From positions 1 to 53,823 of the forward strand of contig CALVSI010000007.1 in the NCBI GenBank assembly GCA_944358985.1: DNA of 53,823 nt. Direction: 5' to 3'. This document shows, in pieces, positions 23,663-33,290 of the stretch. The position numbers and the translations under genes are program-made. Source of the DNA: an uncultured Bacilli bacterium. GTDB taxonomy: Bacteria; Bacillota_I; Bacilli_A; RFN20; CAG-826. Within the stretch, counting starts at the first letter, position 1. Each line of letters opens with the position of its first letter. The notes beneath the pieces were generated by a model. It ran no database searches. It was not told the DNA's origin and saw nothing but the letters and a program-made list of their open reading frames with translations.

Positions 23663-25882
23663 ATGATAAAATATAAGTTAGTCAGTCTTATGGATTTCGC
23701 TGTTAAATTTAAATCAATATTTAAAAAAGATAATATTTCCAAATTCATTTTATGGATAATACCATATATTGTTTTATTAATTGCCACTCTTTTGCCATTT
23801 TGGTTTTGGATTGTTTATCCATTTATGACTGGTGGGGATGATTATGTCACTCATCTAGCGTTAGTGTATGACTTAGTGTATGGTTTTAAACACGGATTTT
23901 TTTATTCCACTAATCACATATATTATGGGATATTTGCATATGATGCATCGCTTTTTTATGGAATGTTTCCTCACTATTGCAGTGCCATTTTTAATTATTT
24001 ATTTTCATTTACAGGCATCGGAGTTGTTAGTTCAATAAAAATTATAAGTATAATATTTTCATTTATTGCCGCTATTTTTGCTTATAAATTAGTTAGTCAT
24101 ATTTCTAAAAATAAAGTTGTTGGTATTGCAGGTGGTATTGCGTATGCATTTTTACCTTATCGAACATTTTGTTTTTTTTATCGCTTTGCTTTTAGTGAAG
24201 CAATTGCACTAACTTTCATTCCAATGTTTTTTTATGCACTATATCGAATAATTAATGATGAAAAATTATATATTTCTCCATTTATAATTTTAATTTTGTC
24301 ATTAGCGATGTGCGTATTTTCTCATCCTTTTACAGCTATATTAATCGTGCTAAGTGGTATAATTTTTTGTCTTTTTAATATTAAAAAATTGTTCTTTAAA
24401 TTTAAAAAATTAAGATTTTCTTTATACATGTTAACATCTGTCATTTTAGAAGTGGGACTTGTTTTTTGTTTTGTTTTTCCGATGCTTGAAGCATATGGAT
24501 TAGAAATATATCGAGTAAGCGATAATGAAATCATGTGGACGAATTTAGAAAGCGTACTTGGTAGGATGGTCCAATCTTTTCAATTTGCTGGATTATTAAA
24601 TTTTCAATGGCTAGAAGCGTTTGGGATATCTTCTCCAACCGATTCCACATTATTATGGACATTAGGACTGATTATTTTCCCATTTTCTTGTATTGGAGCA
24701 TTCATATTAGATTTTTTCATTTTAAAGAAATTAAAAGTTAATATTATCTTAAAATATATTATTCGTGTACTAGTTTTATTTATCATTGTATTTATTCCAA
24801 GCATAGCGGCTTTTCAAAGAATTGAAATGTATCTTGCCTTATCATTATTTTTTGTTTCTTACATAATTCTTTTTATGATTGATTGGAAAAAAATATTTCA
24901 TAAAAAGGAAGAAGAAAAGGAAAGCGATGATAATCCTAATATTGGTAAAGAATATTATGATTTATTAAATGACACTAATGTTTATTGTTGTTTGCTTTTA
25001 ATAATTGTGGGGATGTTTTATTTATTTAATGCACAAATTTGGGAAATTTCTCCATCATTTATGTATATGGGACAATTTCCTTTTAGATTTTGGGGTATTG
25101 TAGGATTTTTTATAATATTTTTACTAGCTATTATTTTAAGACCGTTAAGAAAGAATAAATATGTTGGACCAATAGCGATTGCTATCTCGTGTTATTTATT
25201 AACTCTTAATATGTCTTTAGTGGATAAAAGATTATATTCGATTCCTAATGAATCGCATCAAGTTGTAGAAGCAAATGAAGAATGGGTTAAAACCGTTACT
25301 TATTTTGGTGCACAAAATGAATATCTTCCACAAATATTTTACGATATATACGAAGGAAAAAAAGATGAATCATATGATAATTCATTAGGATATGAAGTTG
25401 CTAGATATTTATGTACAAACCGAATTAAGCTATTTGGTATAGAAGAATATATTCAACCAGTATATTTAGATGGAAGCGGTAAAGTAGAAATAACTTATCT
25501 TAATACACCTGACGCGAATTTTGAGGTAGTTTGCGATGAAAAAGGATTGATTCAAATTCCACAAATATATTATCCTGGTTATAACGCTGTTGCTGTTGAT
25601 GAAAATGGTAATCATTATGATTTAGAAATTAGCAATGTCGATGGATTGGTAACTTTTTCTATTCCAAAAGGTTCATATGATGTTTATTTAACTTTTCCTG
25701 GTAATAGTTTAAAAAACACCGGTTGGGGGTTATTGATTTTTTCATCAATTGGTGTCGTTATATTTGCTACTTATGGTTATATAGATAGAAAATTAAAAGA
25801 TAAAAAATCAAAAAATAACTGCAATTTGCAGGAAAAAAGAGGAAAAAATGCTGATGAACAAGTTTATGAAGATGGCAATTAA
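23663..25882 (+). CDS. Large multi-span membrane protein, GT-C glycosyltransferase-like
   Basis: 739 residues with about a dozen hydrophobic spans. After the first span comes an acidic extracytoplasmic loop GGDDYVTHLAL, where GT-C glycosyltransferases carry their catalytic Asp, followed by a region resembling YfhO/6-pyruvoyl-type membrane proteins (FPHYCSAIF, YAFLPYRTF, HPFTAIL). The C-terminal part (about 560-690) is a beta-rich extracellular domain, then a last span and a basic tail. It probably transfers a sugar from a lipid carrier to a surface polymer or lipid (inference). There is no good ribosome site at the 23663 ATG; an ATG at 23690 is an alternative. Its end overlaps the deaminase gene by 35 bp. 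Confidence 0.7.
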   Translation: MIKYKLVSLMDFAVKFKSIFKKDNISKFILWIIPYIVLLIATLLPFWFWIVYPFMTGGDDYVTHLALVYDLVYGFKHGFFYSTNHIYYGIFAYDASLFYGMFPHYCSAIFNYLFSFTGIGVVSSIKIISIIFSFIAAIFAYKLVSHISKNKVVGIAGGIAYAFLPYRTFCFFYRFAFSEAIALTFIPMFFYALYRIINDEKLYISPFIILILSLAMCVFSHPFTAILIVLSGIIFCLFNIKKLFFKFKKLRFSLYMLTSVILEVGLVFCFVFPMLEAYGLEIYRVSDNEIMWTNLESVLGRMVQSFQFAGLLNFQWLEAFGISSPTDSTLLWTLGLIIFPFSCIGAFILDFFILKKLKVNIILKYIIRVLVLFIIVFIPSIAAFQRIEMYLALSLFFVSYIILFMIDWKKIFHKKEEEKESDDNPNIGKEYYDLLNDTNVYCCLLLIIVGMFYLFNAQIWEISPSFMYMGQFPFRFWGIVGFFIIFLLAIILRPLRKNKYVGPIAIAISCYLLTLNMSLVDKRLYSIPNESHQVVEANEEWVKTVTYFGAQNEYLPQIFYDIYEGKKDESYDNSLGYEVARYLCTNRIKLFGIEEYIQPVYLDGSGKVEITYLNTPDANFEVVCDEKGLIQIPQIYYPGYNAVAVDENGNHYDLEISNVDGLVTFSIPKGSYDVYLTFPGNSLKNTGWGLLIFSSIGVVIFATYGYIDRKLKDKKSKNNCNLQEKRGKNADEQVYEDGN

Positions 25883-26306
25883 TGAAGCCAAAAAAGGAAT
25901 ATTAAATAATCATGGTGGTCCTTTTGGAGCGGTTATTGTAAAAGATGGTAAGGTTATTGCAAAGGGTCATAATCAAGTTATTAAAAATCAAGACGCGACA
26001 TGCCATGGCGAAATGATGGCAATTAGAAAAGCGAGCAAAAAATTAAATACTTTTGATCTAAAAGGATGTGAAATTTATACGACAGGAGAACCATGTCCAA
26101 TGTGTTTAGGCGCTATATTATGGGCGCATATTGATAAGGTTTATTATGGTTGCAATATTGTCGATACCGAGGATATTGGTTTTAAAGATTTAGAATTTTA
26201 TAATAAATTAGAAAATAAAAATTCATTTATTAAAGAACTTGATCGTGAAGCTTGCCTAAAACTATATGATCAATACAAAAACTTAACAGATAAAAATCAT
26301 TATTAA
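25848..26306 (+). CDS. guaD: Guanine deaminase (cytidine-deaminase fold)
   Basis: 152 residues. Zinc site: CHGEMMAI (His and catalytic Glu, about residues 53-60) and GEPCPMCLGA (two Cys ligands). GGPFGAVIVKDGK near the N-terminus and the DIGFKDLEFYNKL segment resemble bacterial guanine deaminase (B. subtilis GuaD) rather than the tRNA-editing TadA, which has PVGAV at that site. The usual His-Ala-Glu is His-Gly-Glu here, a tolerated change that keeps the ligands. It starts inside the preceding gene with AGAGGA upstream and is followed by a terminator. Would convert guanine to xanthine in the cytoplasm. Confidence 0.82.
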   Translation: MLMNKFMKMAINEAKKGILNNHGGPFGAVIVKDGKVIAKGHNQVIKNQDATCHGEMMAIRKASKKLNTFDLKGCEIYTTGEPCPMCLGAILWAHIDKVYYGCNIVDTEDIGFKDLEFYNKLENKNSFIKELDREACLKLYDQYKNLTDKNHY

Positions 26307-26311
26307 AAAAT

Positions 26312-26332
26312 AAGCCCACAGGGCTTTATTTT
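26312..26332. terminator. Terminator between convergent genes
   Basis: AAGCCC (26312-26317), a 3-nt loop and GGGCTT (26321-26326), then TTATTTTTG. The strong GC stem with T-rich tail serves the guanine deaminase gene on the plus strand; the A-rich other side lets it work for the opposing lipoprotein gene, whose stop codon lies at its edge. Confidence 0.8.
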
Positions 26333-27093
26333 TGTTCATTATAATTTACTTTAATAGAAGTGGTGAATCGTCTTTGTTGAACACTATTAGGGGCATTTGA
26401 CATATCATTATGATAATCTAATAACATCCCATATTCATCAATTAGCATATCATATTCAATATATGTATTATCCTGTTGAATATGTGTTTTTGGCATGACA
26501 TATTCTAAATTATTATCTTTGTTTATCGACATCATCATGTAATTTGTATTTAACATGTAATTTAGCATATCCCCATAATATAATCCATTAGTTATCATTC
26601 CTTGGTTTTCTTCACCAAAAAATAATATCAATTTACTATAAACATAATCTGAACTTAAGTCTGAGCCACTATTGGATTCTCCATCACCTTCATCAGGTAT
26701 GACTATCGAGCCATTTTCAAGTGTTTGCGTCTCTATTCTTTGATATATGGTTTTGCCATTCTCATTTATTCCTTTTTTGCTTATAATTACTTCGTTTTTT
26801 ATAATATTATCAATGATATGATCGCCTGTATATGTTTCAATTAAATGAGCGGAATAATTATTTTCATCAGATATATCATATGTATAATCAACCGCATAAG
26901 TTCCAATCGAGATGCCCTTATCAAAAACTTCTTGAAAATATTCTAATGTTCCTTTTTGGTGCGTCTTTATCGCATTAGATAAAGAAAAATTATTGCAAAA
27001 ATGCAATAATTCCTCAGGAATATTTGGATTATAACAACCTGTTATTGTTAAAACAAATACTGGAAGAAATAAAAGATATTTTTTATTCACCAT
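26326..27093 (-). CDS. Lipoprotein of unknown function at the end of the maltodextrin operon
   Basis: 255 residues with a signal peptide ending in lipobox ITGC. I recognise no family. The mature part has no membrane span; it is rich in Asn, Asp and Tyr with alternating beta-like stretches and a Gly/Ser/Asp-rich segment (about residues 133-143, GDGESNSGSDL) that may be a flexible loop. It starts 11 bp inside the preceding lipoprotein gene, so the two are translated together. Position after the amylase and ATPase genes suggests a surface role in starch or maltodextrin handling, or a separate housekeeping function; neither can be decided from sequence. Confidence 0.7.
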   Translation of the reverse strand: MVNKKYLLFLPVFVLTITGCYNPNIPEELLHFCNNFSLSNAIKTHQKGTLEYFQEVFDKGISIGTYAVDYTYDISDENNYSAHLIETYTGDHIIDNIIKNEVIISKKGINENGKTIYQRIETQTLENGSIVIPDEGDGESNSGSDLSSDYVYSKLILFFGEENQGMITNGLYYGDMLNYMLNTNYMMMSINKDNNLEYVMPKTHIQQDNTYIEYDMLIDEYGMLLDYHNDMSNAPNSVQQRRFTTSIKVNYNEQK

Positions 27094-28192
27094 AAGTATA
27101 AATATAATCAGCGTACGCTCCTACATTTTTATCATAATACATTAATGATACATAAGTTTCACGCACTAATCGACCTTGTTCATCGTATTCGACAGCCATG
27201 TTTGATTTATTTGAAATTGATATTTGATCATTTTCACTAAAAATACCCGCTGAAAAAATCTTTAACATGTTCGATGATGGTGCATAAAATATTAAGTGAT
27301 TATCTTTGGTTAATCCCATTCTTAATTCATAATCATAACCAACAATTGACCAAACTAACGCTTGTTTGATTCTAGAATATGAGCAGCTAGTGGATATTGA
27401 TCCATTTGATGTTAAACTATAAAATGTTTCTTTATTTATTTGCATTGGAACACCTAATAATGTAGAAGTTGATATTTCAGGACTTGTCAAACAAACCATA
27501 GATAAAGAACTACTTGTTGAACAAATATAAACATTGGTATCGCCACCATCAAAAGATTGATATAGTGCATTATAATCTAAATCATATGAGAAATTAAAAA
27601 CTTCTTCTTGATATTGCGGATAATAGCCAGAGCCTTCCTCATTAGCAGCAATAGCAACATACATACCATTATAATTGCTTTCTTCTTTTTTAACTTTGAA
27701 ATTATAATTATCGCCATCAACGGTCGTTGTAAATAGGGCAGCGTTGTCTAATTCACGAGAACATTCTAATGCACTAGAACCTCTAGGAACGCCACCAGTT
27801 AAATAACTAAGACGTTGGTTTCTAGCGTTTACATAGCCAAGATAATAATCTTGTCCACTTGTAACAGAAGAAGTAACAGAAGAAGTATTAGGATCAATAA
27901 TTTGTAAATATTGATCACGGTAGACAACAAAAGCTTCAACTGACCCCGTCAGCGGTTCTTCAAGTCGATTGTAACCAGTATAATCGTTGAAAGCAAAAAA
28001 TGTTTTGCCAGTATAAGTTGCGTCACCTTCAGTTGGAATTTCATCTGAAACATATTCGACAGCTTCTTCGGGTGATGAAATATTTGTATTGATTAGCTTT
28101 ACCATTTGATTATAGGCAAAATCTCCGCCATTGTTAGAACATGCACTTAACAGCAAAGGAATTACAAGCAGTGATAATAATTTCTTTTTCAT
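27083..28192 (-). CDS. Lipoprotein of unknown function in the maltodextrin operon
   Basis: 369 residues; signal peptide with lipobox LSAC, then a polar, Ser/Thr/Tyr-rich extracellular part without membrane spans. AAGGAGG lies just before the ATG. It follows the ATPase gene by 30 bp on the same strand. It shares a general style with the next lipoprotein (both end in a strand-rich region with D.YGMLL or DEQGRLVRE turns, and both contain extended Tyr-rich strands), so distant relationship is possible. No enzyme motif recognised. Confidence 0.7.
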   Translation of the reverse strand: MKKKLLSLLVIPLLLSACSNNGGDFAYNQMVKLINTNISSPEEAVEYVSDEIPTEGDATYTGKTFFAFNDYTGYNRLEEPLTGSVEAFVVYRDQYLQIIDPNTSSVTSSVTSGQDYYLGYVNARNQRLSYLTGGVPRGSSALECSRELDNAALFTTTVDGDNYNFKVKKEESNYNGMYVAIAANEEGSGYYPQYQEEVFNFSYDLDYNALYQSFDGGDTNVYICSTSSSLSMVCLTSPEISTSTLLGVPMQINKETFYSLTSNGSISTSCSYSRIKQALVWSIVGYDYELRMGLTKDNHLIFYAPSSNMLKIFSAGIFSENDQISISNKSNMAVEYDEQGRLVRETYVSLMYYDKNVGAYADYIYTYGE

Positions 28193-28222
28193 ATTTTTTC
28201 CTCCTTCGTTAAATGAATATTA

Positions 28223-30769
28223 TTAGACAAGACGAATATTTAAACTATTTTCATAAATTTCAACTTTATTTAAGTCGATTTCAAAATTTACAGTGCTTCC
28301 AACAGGAAGTTCTTTTCTTGATAATAGATAAATATAATTTTTATTACCTTCGCTATCGCTATATTCGCATTTATAGTATTTGTGATCAATATAACTAATG
28401 ATTTCGGTAACAGTTGCATTTAATTTTCCATCTTCTTTTAAAACGTATGCATTATGTGGAACTTCCACACGATATTTTTTAGTAAAGACACGGCTACCTA
28501 AACCTTGAATAATCTTGTTAGAAATTGTTTCTGGTAGCATAAATGGAATATTATTGATTGTTAAGAAGAATAATAATGAAGCTTGTTTAATTTCAAACGC
28601 CATTTTTGCATTTAATTGTTTTAGTTCTTTATTATACTTACTATTTTCATGGGCGATAGGATTTTTATAATAACCCATTTCCTTTTTCATTTCTTTAAGG
28701 GAAGATTTTAAATTGTATTTTGTTCTTTGATATTCGCTAGAAATACCAGACATTTTCATATCAAAATCTTGTTGAAGAATTTGCTTTCTAGTTGTCAATT
28801 CACCTAATTTTTCACTAGGAAGTGTTTCTTTAAAGATTTCATGATCAGCCTTTCTAGCAATACGTGTTGCACGATCTTTATTTAAAGACATTGCAAGACG
28901 ATAATCTTCGTTTTCTTCTTTACGACGTTTAGCAAATATTTCATTAACTTCTCGAATAGCCTTTTTAGTATCTTCTTTAAATTTGGCTTTTAATTCAGCT
29001 TTATTTTTGACATATTTTTCTTTTGCTTCATTAAATTTAGCGGATAATTCTTGTTCTTTTTCTTTGTTAGCTAAAACTACTTCATTATATTTTGCTTGCA
29101 AATCAATATTTGAAAGTTCCGCTAATTTAGCGTCATGTTTTTCTGTTAATTCTTTAATTTCTTCTTCGATAGGTTTTTTTACATTTTCAATTCGTAAAGA
29201 AATTTCTTCATCATGCATTGATTGATTTAATTTTTTGCTCTTAACTGTTTCATAATTGGTGAAATATGCTGAGAAACTATCAGTTTCCTTAATAGGTTCT
29301 TTAACACATTTTTCACCTTCATAGAATGATACTTTATCAAAATCGATAGAAACAGTTACTTCATCACCAACTTTTGCATTTCTTGTAACTAACGCGAAGA
29401 ATAAATGTTGATTAATTCTTAAATAAGCAAGATGCTTATCTTCAACTTCTTCGATTTTTTCAATTTTAGCTTTTAAACCACGAGTTTTGTCAAGGCGCAT
29501 CGCTTCAATTGGAACAACCATTTCGCCATGATAATTTTCTAATCCAGTTTCAAAATCTACATCATGAGCCAAAACATGCAATTTTCCATCTTTATCAGTT
29601 TTAGCTTCAAAAACATTGACTTTTGGTAAACGTGGGGAAATCGACATTTCAGTTTTTCCATCAAAGAAATGAGCTTTTACAATGTCAAATTTAACATTAA
29701 CAACTTGTCCCATTTTTAATTCACCGCGATTTATAGTTTTAACAATAATTCTAGTTGGAGAATCAATTACCAAACTATCTTTTAAATCTAAATCGCCATA
29801 AATTAATGTTTCATTTCCTAATTCTTCAAAATGATTGATGCGCATTGGAACAACGTTAATTTTATCATCTTTGTCAGCAATTGATACATTTTCACAACGA
29901 ATACCTAAAGTAACAGGGCGTTGGCCATCAAAATATGATTTTTGAACTTTTAATAAATGTTCCAATTTAATATTAAGATGGGCATCAACATCTTTAAAAT
30001 TAATGTCGATAATATCGTCATTTCTTTTTAATGTGGTATTAAAGAAATTCATTTGAGGAGTACCAATAAATCCAGCGACGAATTTATTGATTGGATAGTC
30101 GTAAAGATTTTTTGGTGCATCAATTTGTTGAATGCGTCCTAATTTCATAACAACAACACGAGTACCAAGAGTCATGGCTTCAACTTGGTCGTGAGTAACA
30201 TAAATAAATGTAGTTTGAAGATTTTGATGTAATTTAGAAATCTCACTTCTCATTTGAGAACGCAATTTTGCATCTAGGTTAGATAATGGTTCATCTAACA
30301 ACATAACTTTTGGATTACGTAAAATAGCACGTCCTAATGAAACTCTTTGTCTTTGACCACCAGACATTGCTTTTGGTTTACGATCAAGATATTCAGTTAA
30401 GCCTAAAACATTAGCGGCCCACATTACTTTTTCATGAATTTCATTTCTTGGTACATGTCTTAATTGAAGACCAAAAGCCATGTTTTCATAAACAGTCATA
30501 TGAGGATACAAAGCATAATTTTGGAAAACCATCGCGATATCACGATCTTTTGGTTCCATATCATTAACTATTTGATCGCCGATATAAAGTTCGCCAGAAC
30601 TAATTTCTTCTAAACCCGCAATCATTCTAAGAGTTGTAGATTTACCACATCCAGAAGGACCAACGAAAACAATAAATTCTTTATCTTTGATTTCCATTGT
30701 AAAGTCATTTACTGCTTTTGTTCCGTTTGGATACACTTTGTAAATGTGTTCTAATTTTAAACTTGCCAT
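28223..30769 (-). CDS. malK: Maltodextrin ABC ATPase (MalK/MsmK type) with inserted coiled coil
   Basis: 848 residues, more than twice the usual length. The nucleotide-binding domain (1-235) has Walker A GPSGCGKST (37-45), signature MSGGQRQR (135-142), Walker B VMLLDE (155-160) and His193. A MalK OB regulatory region (236-370) is followed by a second beta-rich segment (about 378-488). A long charged coiled coil (about 518-725, rich in K and E) is inserted before a third beta-rich domain (about 760-848, ending VNFEIDLNKVEIYENSL, which mirrors VTVSIDFDKVSFYEG near 471-484). AAAGGAG precedes the ATG. It lies in the malE-malF-malG-amylase operon, so it should drive maltodextrin uptake. The extension parallels the 622-residue ATPase at 4520, which lacks the coiled coil. 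Confidence 0.9.
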   Translation of the reverse strand: MASLKLEHIYKVYPNGTKAVNDFTMEIKDKEFIVFVGPSGCGKSTTLRMIAGLEEISSGELYIGDQIVNDMEPKDRDIAMVFQNYALYPHMTVYENMAFGLQLRHVPRNEIHEKVMWAANVLGLTEYLDRKPKAMSGGQRQRVSLGRAILRNPKVMLLDEPLSNLDAKLRSQMRSEISKLHQNLQTTFIYVTHDQVEAMTLGTRVVVMKLGRIQQIDAPKNLYDYPINKFVAGFIGTPQMNFFNTTLKRNDDIIDINFKDVDAHLNIKLEHLLKVQKSYFDGQRPVTLGIRCENVSIADKDDKINVVPMRINHFEELGNETLIYGDLDLKDSLVIDSPTRIIVKTINRGELKMGQVVNVKFDIVKAHFFDGKTEMSISPRLPKVNVFEAKTDKDGKLHVLAHDVDFETGLENYHGEMVVPIEAMRLDKTRGLKAKIEKIEEVEDKHLAYLRINQHLFFALVTRNAKVGDEVTVSIDFDKVSFYEGEKCVKEPIKETDSFSAYFTNYETVKSKKLNQSMHDEEISLRIENVKKPIEEEIKELTEKHDAKLAELSNIDLQAKYNEVVLANKEKEQELSAKFNEAKEKYVKNKAELKAKFKEDTKKAIREVNEIFAKRRKEENEDYRLAMSLNKDRATRIARKADHEIFKETLPSEKLGELTTRKQILQQDFDMKMSGISSEYQRTKYNLKSSLKEMKKEMGYYKNPIAHENSKYNKELKQLNAKMAFEIKQASLLFFLTINNIPFMLPETISNKIIQGLGSRVFTKKYRVEVPHNAYVLKEDGKLNATVTEIISYIDHKYYKCEYSDSEGNKNYIYLLSRKELPVGSTVNFEIDLNKVEIYENSLNIRLV

Positions 30770-30788
30770 AATTTAAATCTCCTTTTGA

Positions 30789-32372
30789 CTATCTTAATAT
30801 TGCTATACCATATGGCGGTATTGTAATTTGATTTGAAGTGAGCGATATTTCATTTTCAACATCTATAACTAGTGTTCCAACTAGTTCAAGATTATTAGAT
30901 ACATCGCCAGTGTATGTTGATTCATCTGATATATTAATAATAATTTTGATTTGTTCGTTTTGATATTTTTTATCTAAAGTAATAATTTTTTTATCCGAAT
31001 CAAAATTTGATGTTTCTAATAAGTCACCACGAGCAATTTCTGGGTTTTGGTTTCTTAAAAGATTAGCTTTTTTATAATAATTTAAAATGCTATTTGGATC
31101 GGTTTCTTGAACTGCGACGGAAGGATGGACATATTCTTTTAATGTTGCACCAGCTGGGTTATCGCATTTTCCTACAAAATTATCTCCTTCTTCCCATTTC
31201 ATGTAACAACGGACATTTTCATCAGGTGGATTAGAGCCAGTTAAACCAATTTCATCACCATAGTATGTAAATGTTGCACCATTCATCATCGATAATAATC
31301 CATAAAATATTTTTGTTGAATTAACATTGGTAATTCCAGATCTTGGTCGATCGTGATTATTCATAAATGGGGCAGGGGTGTAACCATTTGCCATAGTTAT
31401 AGAATCTTTTAATCCTTTCAGATAATAAGAACCATTTGCACCATGTAAATATGTCGATCTAGTAACAAAATCTTTAACGTCAAAGTTAAAGAAACTTGTT
31501 ATTCCACTTTCATAATAACGCGCGACAATAGAAGATGAAGTCCAAGCTTCGCCAACAATATAAACATCTTCATTAATTCCTTGACAATAATCCATAAAAT
31601 TAGATAAAAATTCGACATTTTTATCAGTTTCGTTAAGGAAATAATATATAACAGCGTCCAATCTAAATCCATCAACGCCTAAATCAAGCCAATATTTTGC
31701 TATGTCGTTAAACATCTTAACAACATCAGGATTATCCAAATTAAATTCAGGCATGCCAACACTAAAATTAGATTCCACAAAGAATGTTTTATTAGCATAA
31801 CCTTCAACTGTTGAATAGCCTTGTTGCATTTCCTCTGAAAACACATAATAATCTTTCATTTTTTCTTCATCCGGAGACAAAGTTTCACCATCAATGTGTT
31901 TTCCATATGCAGTAGCAGCGTCTATAAATGTTTGATTGTTTCTAGATGAATGATTAATCATCAAATCTATAATAAGAATAATATCTCTATCGTGACATTC
32001 TTTAATTAATGTTTTCATATCATCCAATGTGCCATAACTTGGATCAATTTCATAATAAGAATTTGCGTCATATTTATGATAAGAATCAGAATCAAATATA
32101 GGCATTAACCAAATCCCGTTATATCCTAAATCCTTAATATAATCTAATTTTGATGTAATTCCATTTAAATCGCCACATCCATCGCCATTTGAATCATAAT
32201 ATGATGCGACATAAATTTCATAAAAATTACGATAACTATCCTCGATAATATTAGTCGAAATAGAGGAACTTGTTTGACTAGATGTTGAAATACTTGTTGT
32301 TTCAGGCACACAACTAGTTAAAGCTAGACAAGTTAGCGATAAAGTAAAGAGAAATGATTTTGAAATTTTCAT
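30789..32372 (-). CDS. Alpha-amylase family (GH13) lipoprotein
   Basis: 527-residue surface glycosidase acting on starch-type alpha-glucans. Signal peptide with lipobox LTSC (Cys21) and a Ser/Thr-rich linker (about 25-42). The TIM barrel shows the GH13 regions DLMINHSS (136-143), GFRLDA with nucleophile Asp239, IVGEAW with acid Glu275 and MNNHDR with Asp341, so it should be active. The calcium-type loop DSNGDGCGDLNG (60-71) is also present, as in oligo-1,6-glucosidase-like enzymes. It sits between malG and the ATPase gene with short gaps. It would trim extracellular starch to maltodextrins for the MalEFG importer. Exact bond specificity (neopullulanase, amylase or 1,6-glucosidase) is not decided. 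Confidence 0.92.
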   Translation of the reverse strand: MKISKSFLFTLSLTCLALTSCVPETTSISTSSQTSSSISTNIIEDSYRNFYEIYVASYYDSNGDGCGDLNGITSKLDYIKDLGYNGIWLMPIFDSDSYHKYDANSYYEIDPSYGTLDDMKTLIKECHDRDIILIIDLMINHSSRNNQTFIDAATAYGKHIDGETLSPDEEKMKDYYVFSEEMQQGYSTVEGYANKTFFVESNFSVGMPEFNLDNPDVVKMFNDIAKYWLDLGVDGFRLDAVIYYFLNETDKNVEFLSNFMDYCQGINEDVYIVGEAWTSSSIVARYYESGITSFFNFDVKDFVTRSTYLHGANGSYYLKGLKDSITMANGYTPAPFMNNHDRPRSGITNVNSTKIFYGLLSMMNGATFTYYGDEIGLTGSNPPDENVRCYMKWEEGDNFVGKCDNPAGATLKEYVHPSVAVQETDPNSILNYYKKANLLRNQNPEIARGDLLETSNFDSDKKIITLDKKYQNEQIKIIINISDESTYTGDVSNNLELVGTLVIDVENEISLTSNQITIPPYGIAILR

Positions 32373-32377
32373 CTTTG

Positions 32378-33289
32378 TTATCCTTTAACGGCACCTCCAG
32401 CAATGCCTTCAACATAATATCTTTGTAGAACAAAGAATAAAATCATAATCGGAATAGAAACGAATACGCCTCCAGCACAGAATCTAGTAAAGTATTCGCT
32501 TGCATAAATACCAACCATTTGTTGTAAACCAACAGCGACGTTAAATAAATTTCTATTACCTTGTGCAAGGTAAGCCGCCATCATATAATCACCCCAAGGT
32601 GATGTAAATGAAATTAATATTGTATAGACAATAATTGGTTTACTAAGCGGTAAAATAATTCTCCAAAATACTGTGTTATTAGTGCCGCCATCGATTAAAA
32701 CAGCTTCATCAAGAGATTTTGAAATTGTATCAAAAAATCCTTTTGCAATATAGTAGTTCATTGCACTACCAGCAATATAAAGCAAGATTAATGAGAAAAT
32801 AGATCCAGACATACCAAGTAATTGCAAGATGAAATAGTTAATGATCATTCCTAAAAACCCTGGAAACATACCAATGATTAGGATCATATTCATAATTGCT
32901 TTACGTCCTTTAAATCTTAATCTTGATAAAGCATATGCGGTTAATAGTACAAGTATTGTTTGAACCACACTTGTTATAACAGCAATTATAAGAGTGTTTA
33001 ACCACCAAGTAAAAAATGGGAAGTTAGGGTCGGTAAATAAAGCAATGTAATTGTCAAATGTCGCATTGCCCGGATTATCTCCATTTGGGAAAATAGGGAA
33101 GAATAACGTCGCACTATAAGGTGCTTGAGGACCAGCAGTCATTGAAATGAATGATTGTCCAAGTAGGTATGCGAAAGGAATTAGCCAAATTATTGATAGG
33201 ACAACCAAAAATATGTAAGTAATAATTTGTTTAGTAATTTTTATACTTTTTTGTGAGCGATATTTCTTTTGCGAAATCATTTTTGCCAT
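32378..33289 (-). CDS. malG: Maltodextrin ABC permease MalG
   Basis: Inner-membrane permease of the CUT1 family with six spans, the EAA loop (DEAVLIDGGTNNTVFWRIILPLS) and the conserved C-terminal end GIAGGAVKG. I choose the ATG at 33289, one base after the malF stop (303 residues); a start at 33322 would overlap malF. GAGGGG upstream acts as a rather distant ribosome site. Pairs with MalF. Confidence 0.92.
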   Translation of the reverse strand: MAKMISQKKYRSQKSIKITKQIITYIFLVVLSIIWLIPFAYLLGQSFISMTAGPQAPYSATLFFPIFPNGDNPGNATFDNYIALFTDPNFPFFTWWLNTLIIAVITSVVQTILVLLTAYALSRLRFKGRKAIMNMILIIGMFPGFLGMIINYFILQLLGMSGSIFSLILLYIAGSAMNYYIAKGFFDTISKSLDEAVLIDGGTNNTVFWRIILPLSKPIIVYTILISFTSPWGDYMMAAYLAQGNRNLFNVAVGLQQMVGIYASEYFTRFCAGGVFVSIPIMILFFVLQRYYVEGIAGGAVKG

Positions 33290-33290
33290 A

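Noticed and set aside
25848-26306. tRNA adenosine deaminase TadA
   Set aside because: The GGPFGAVIV segment and C-terminal region fit guanine deaminase better than TadA.
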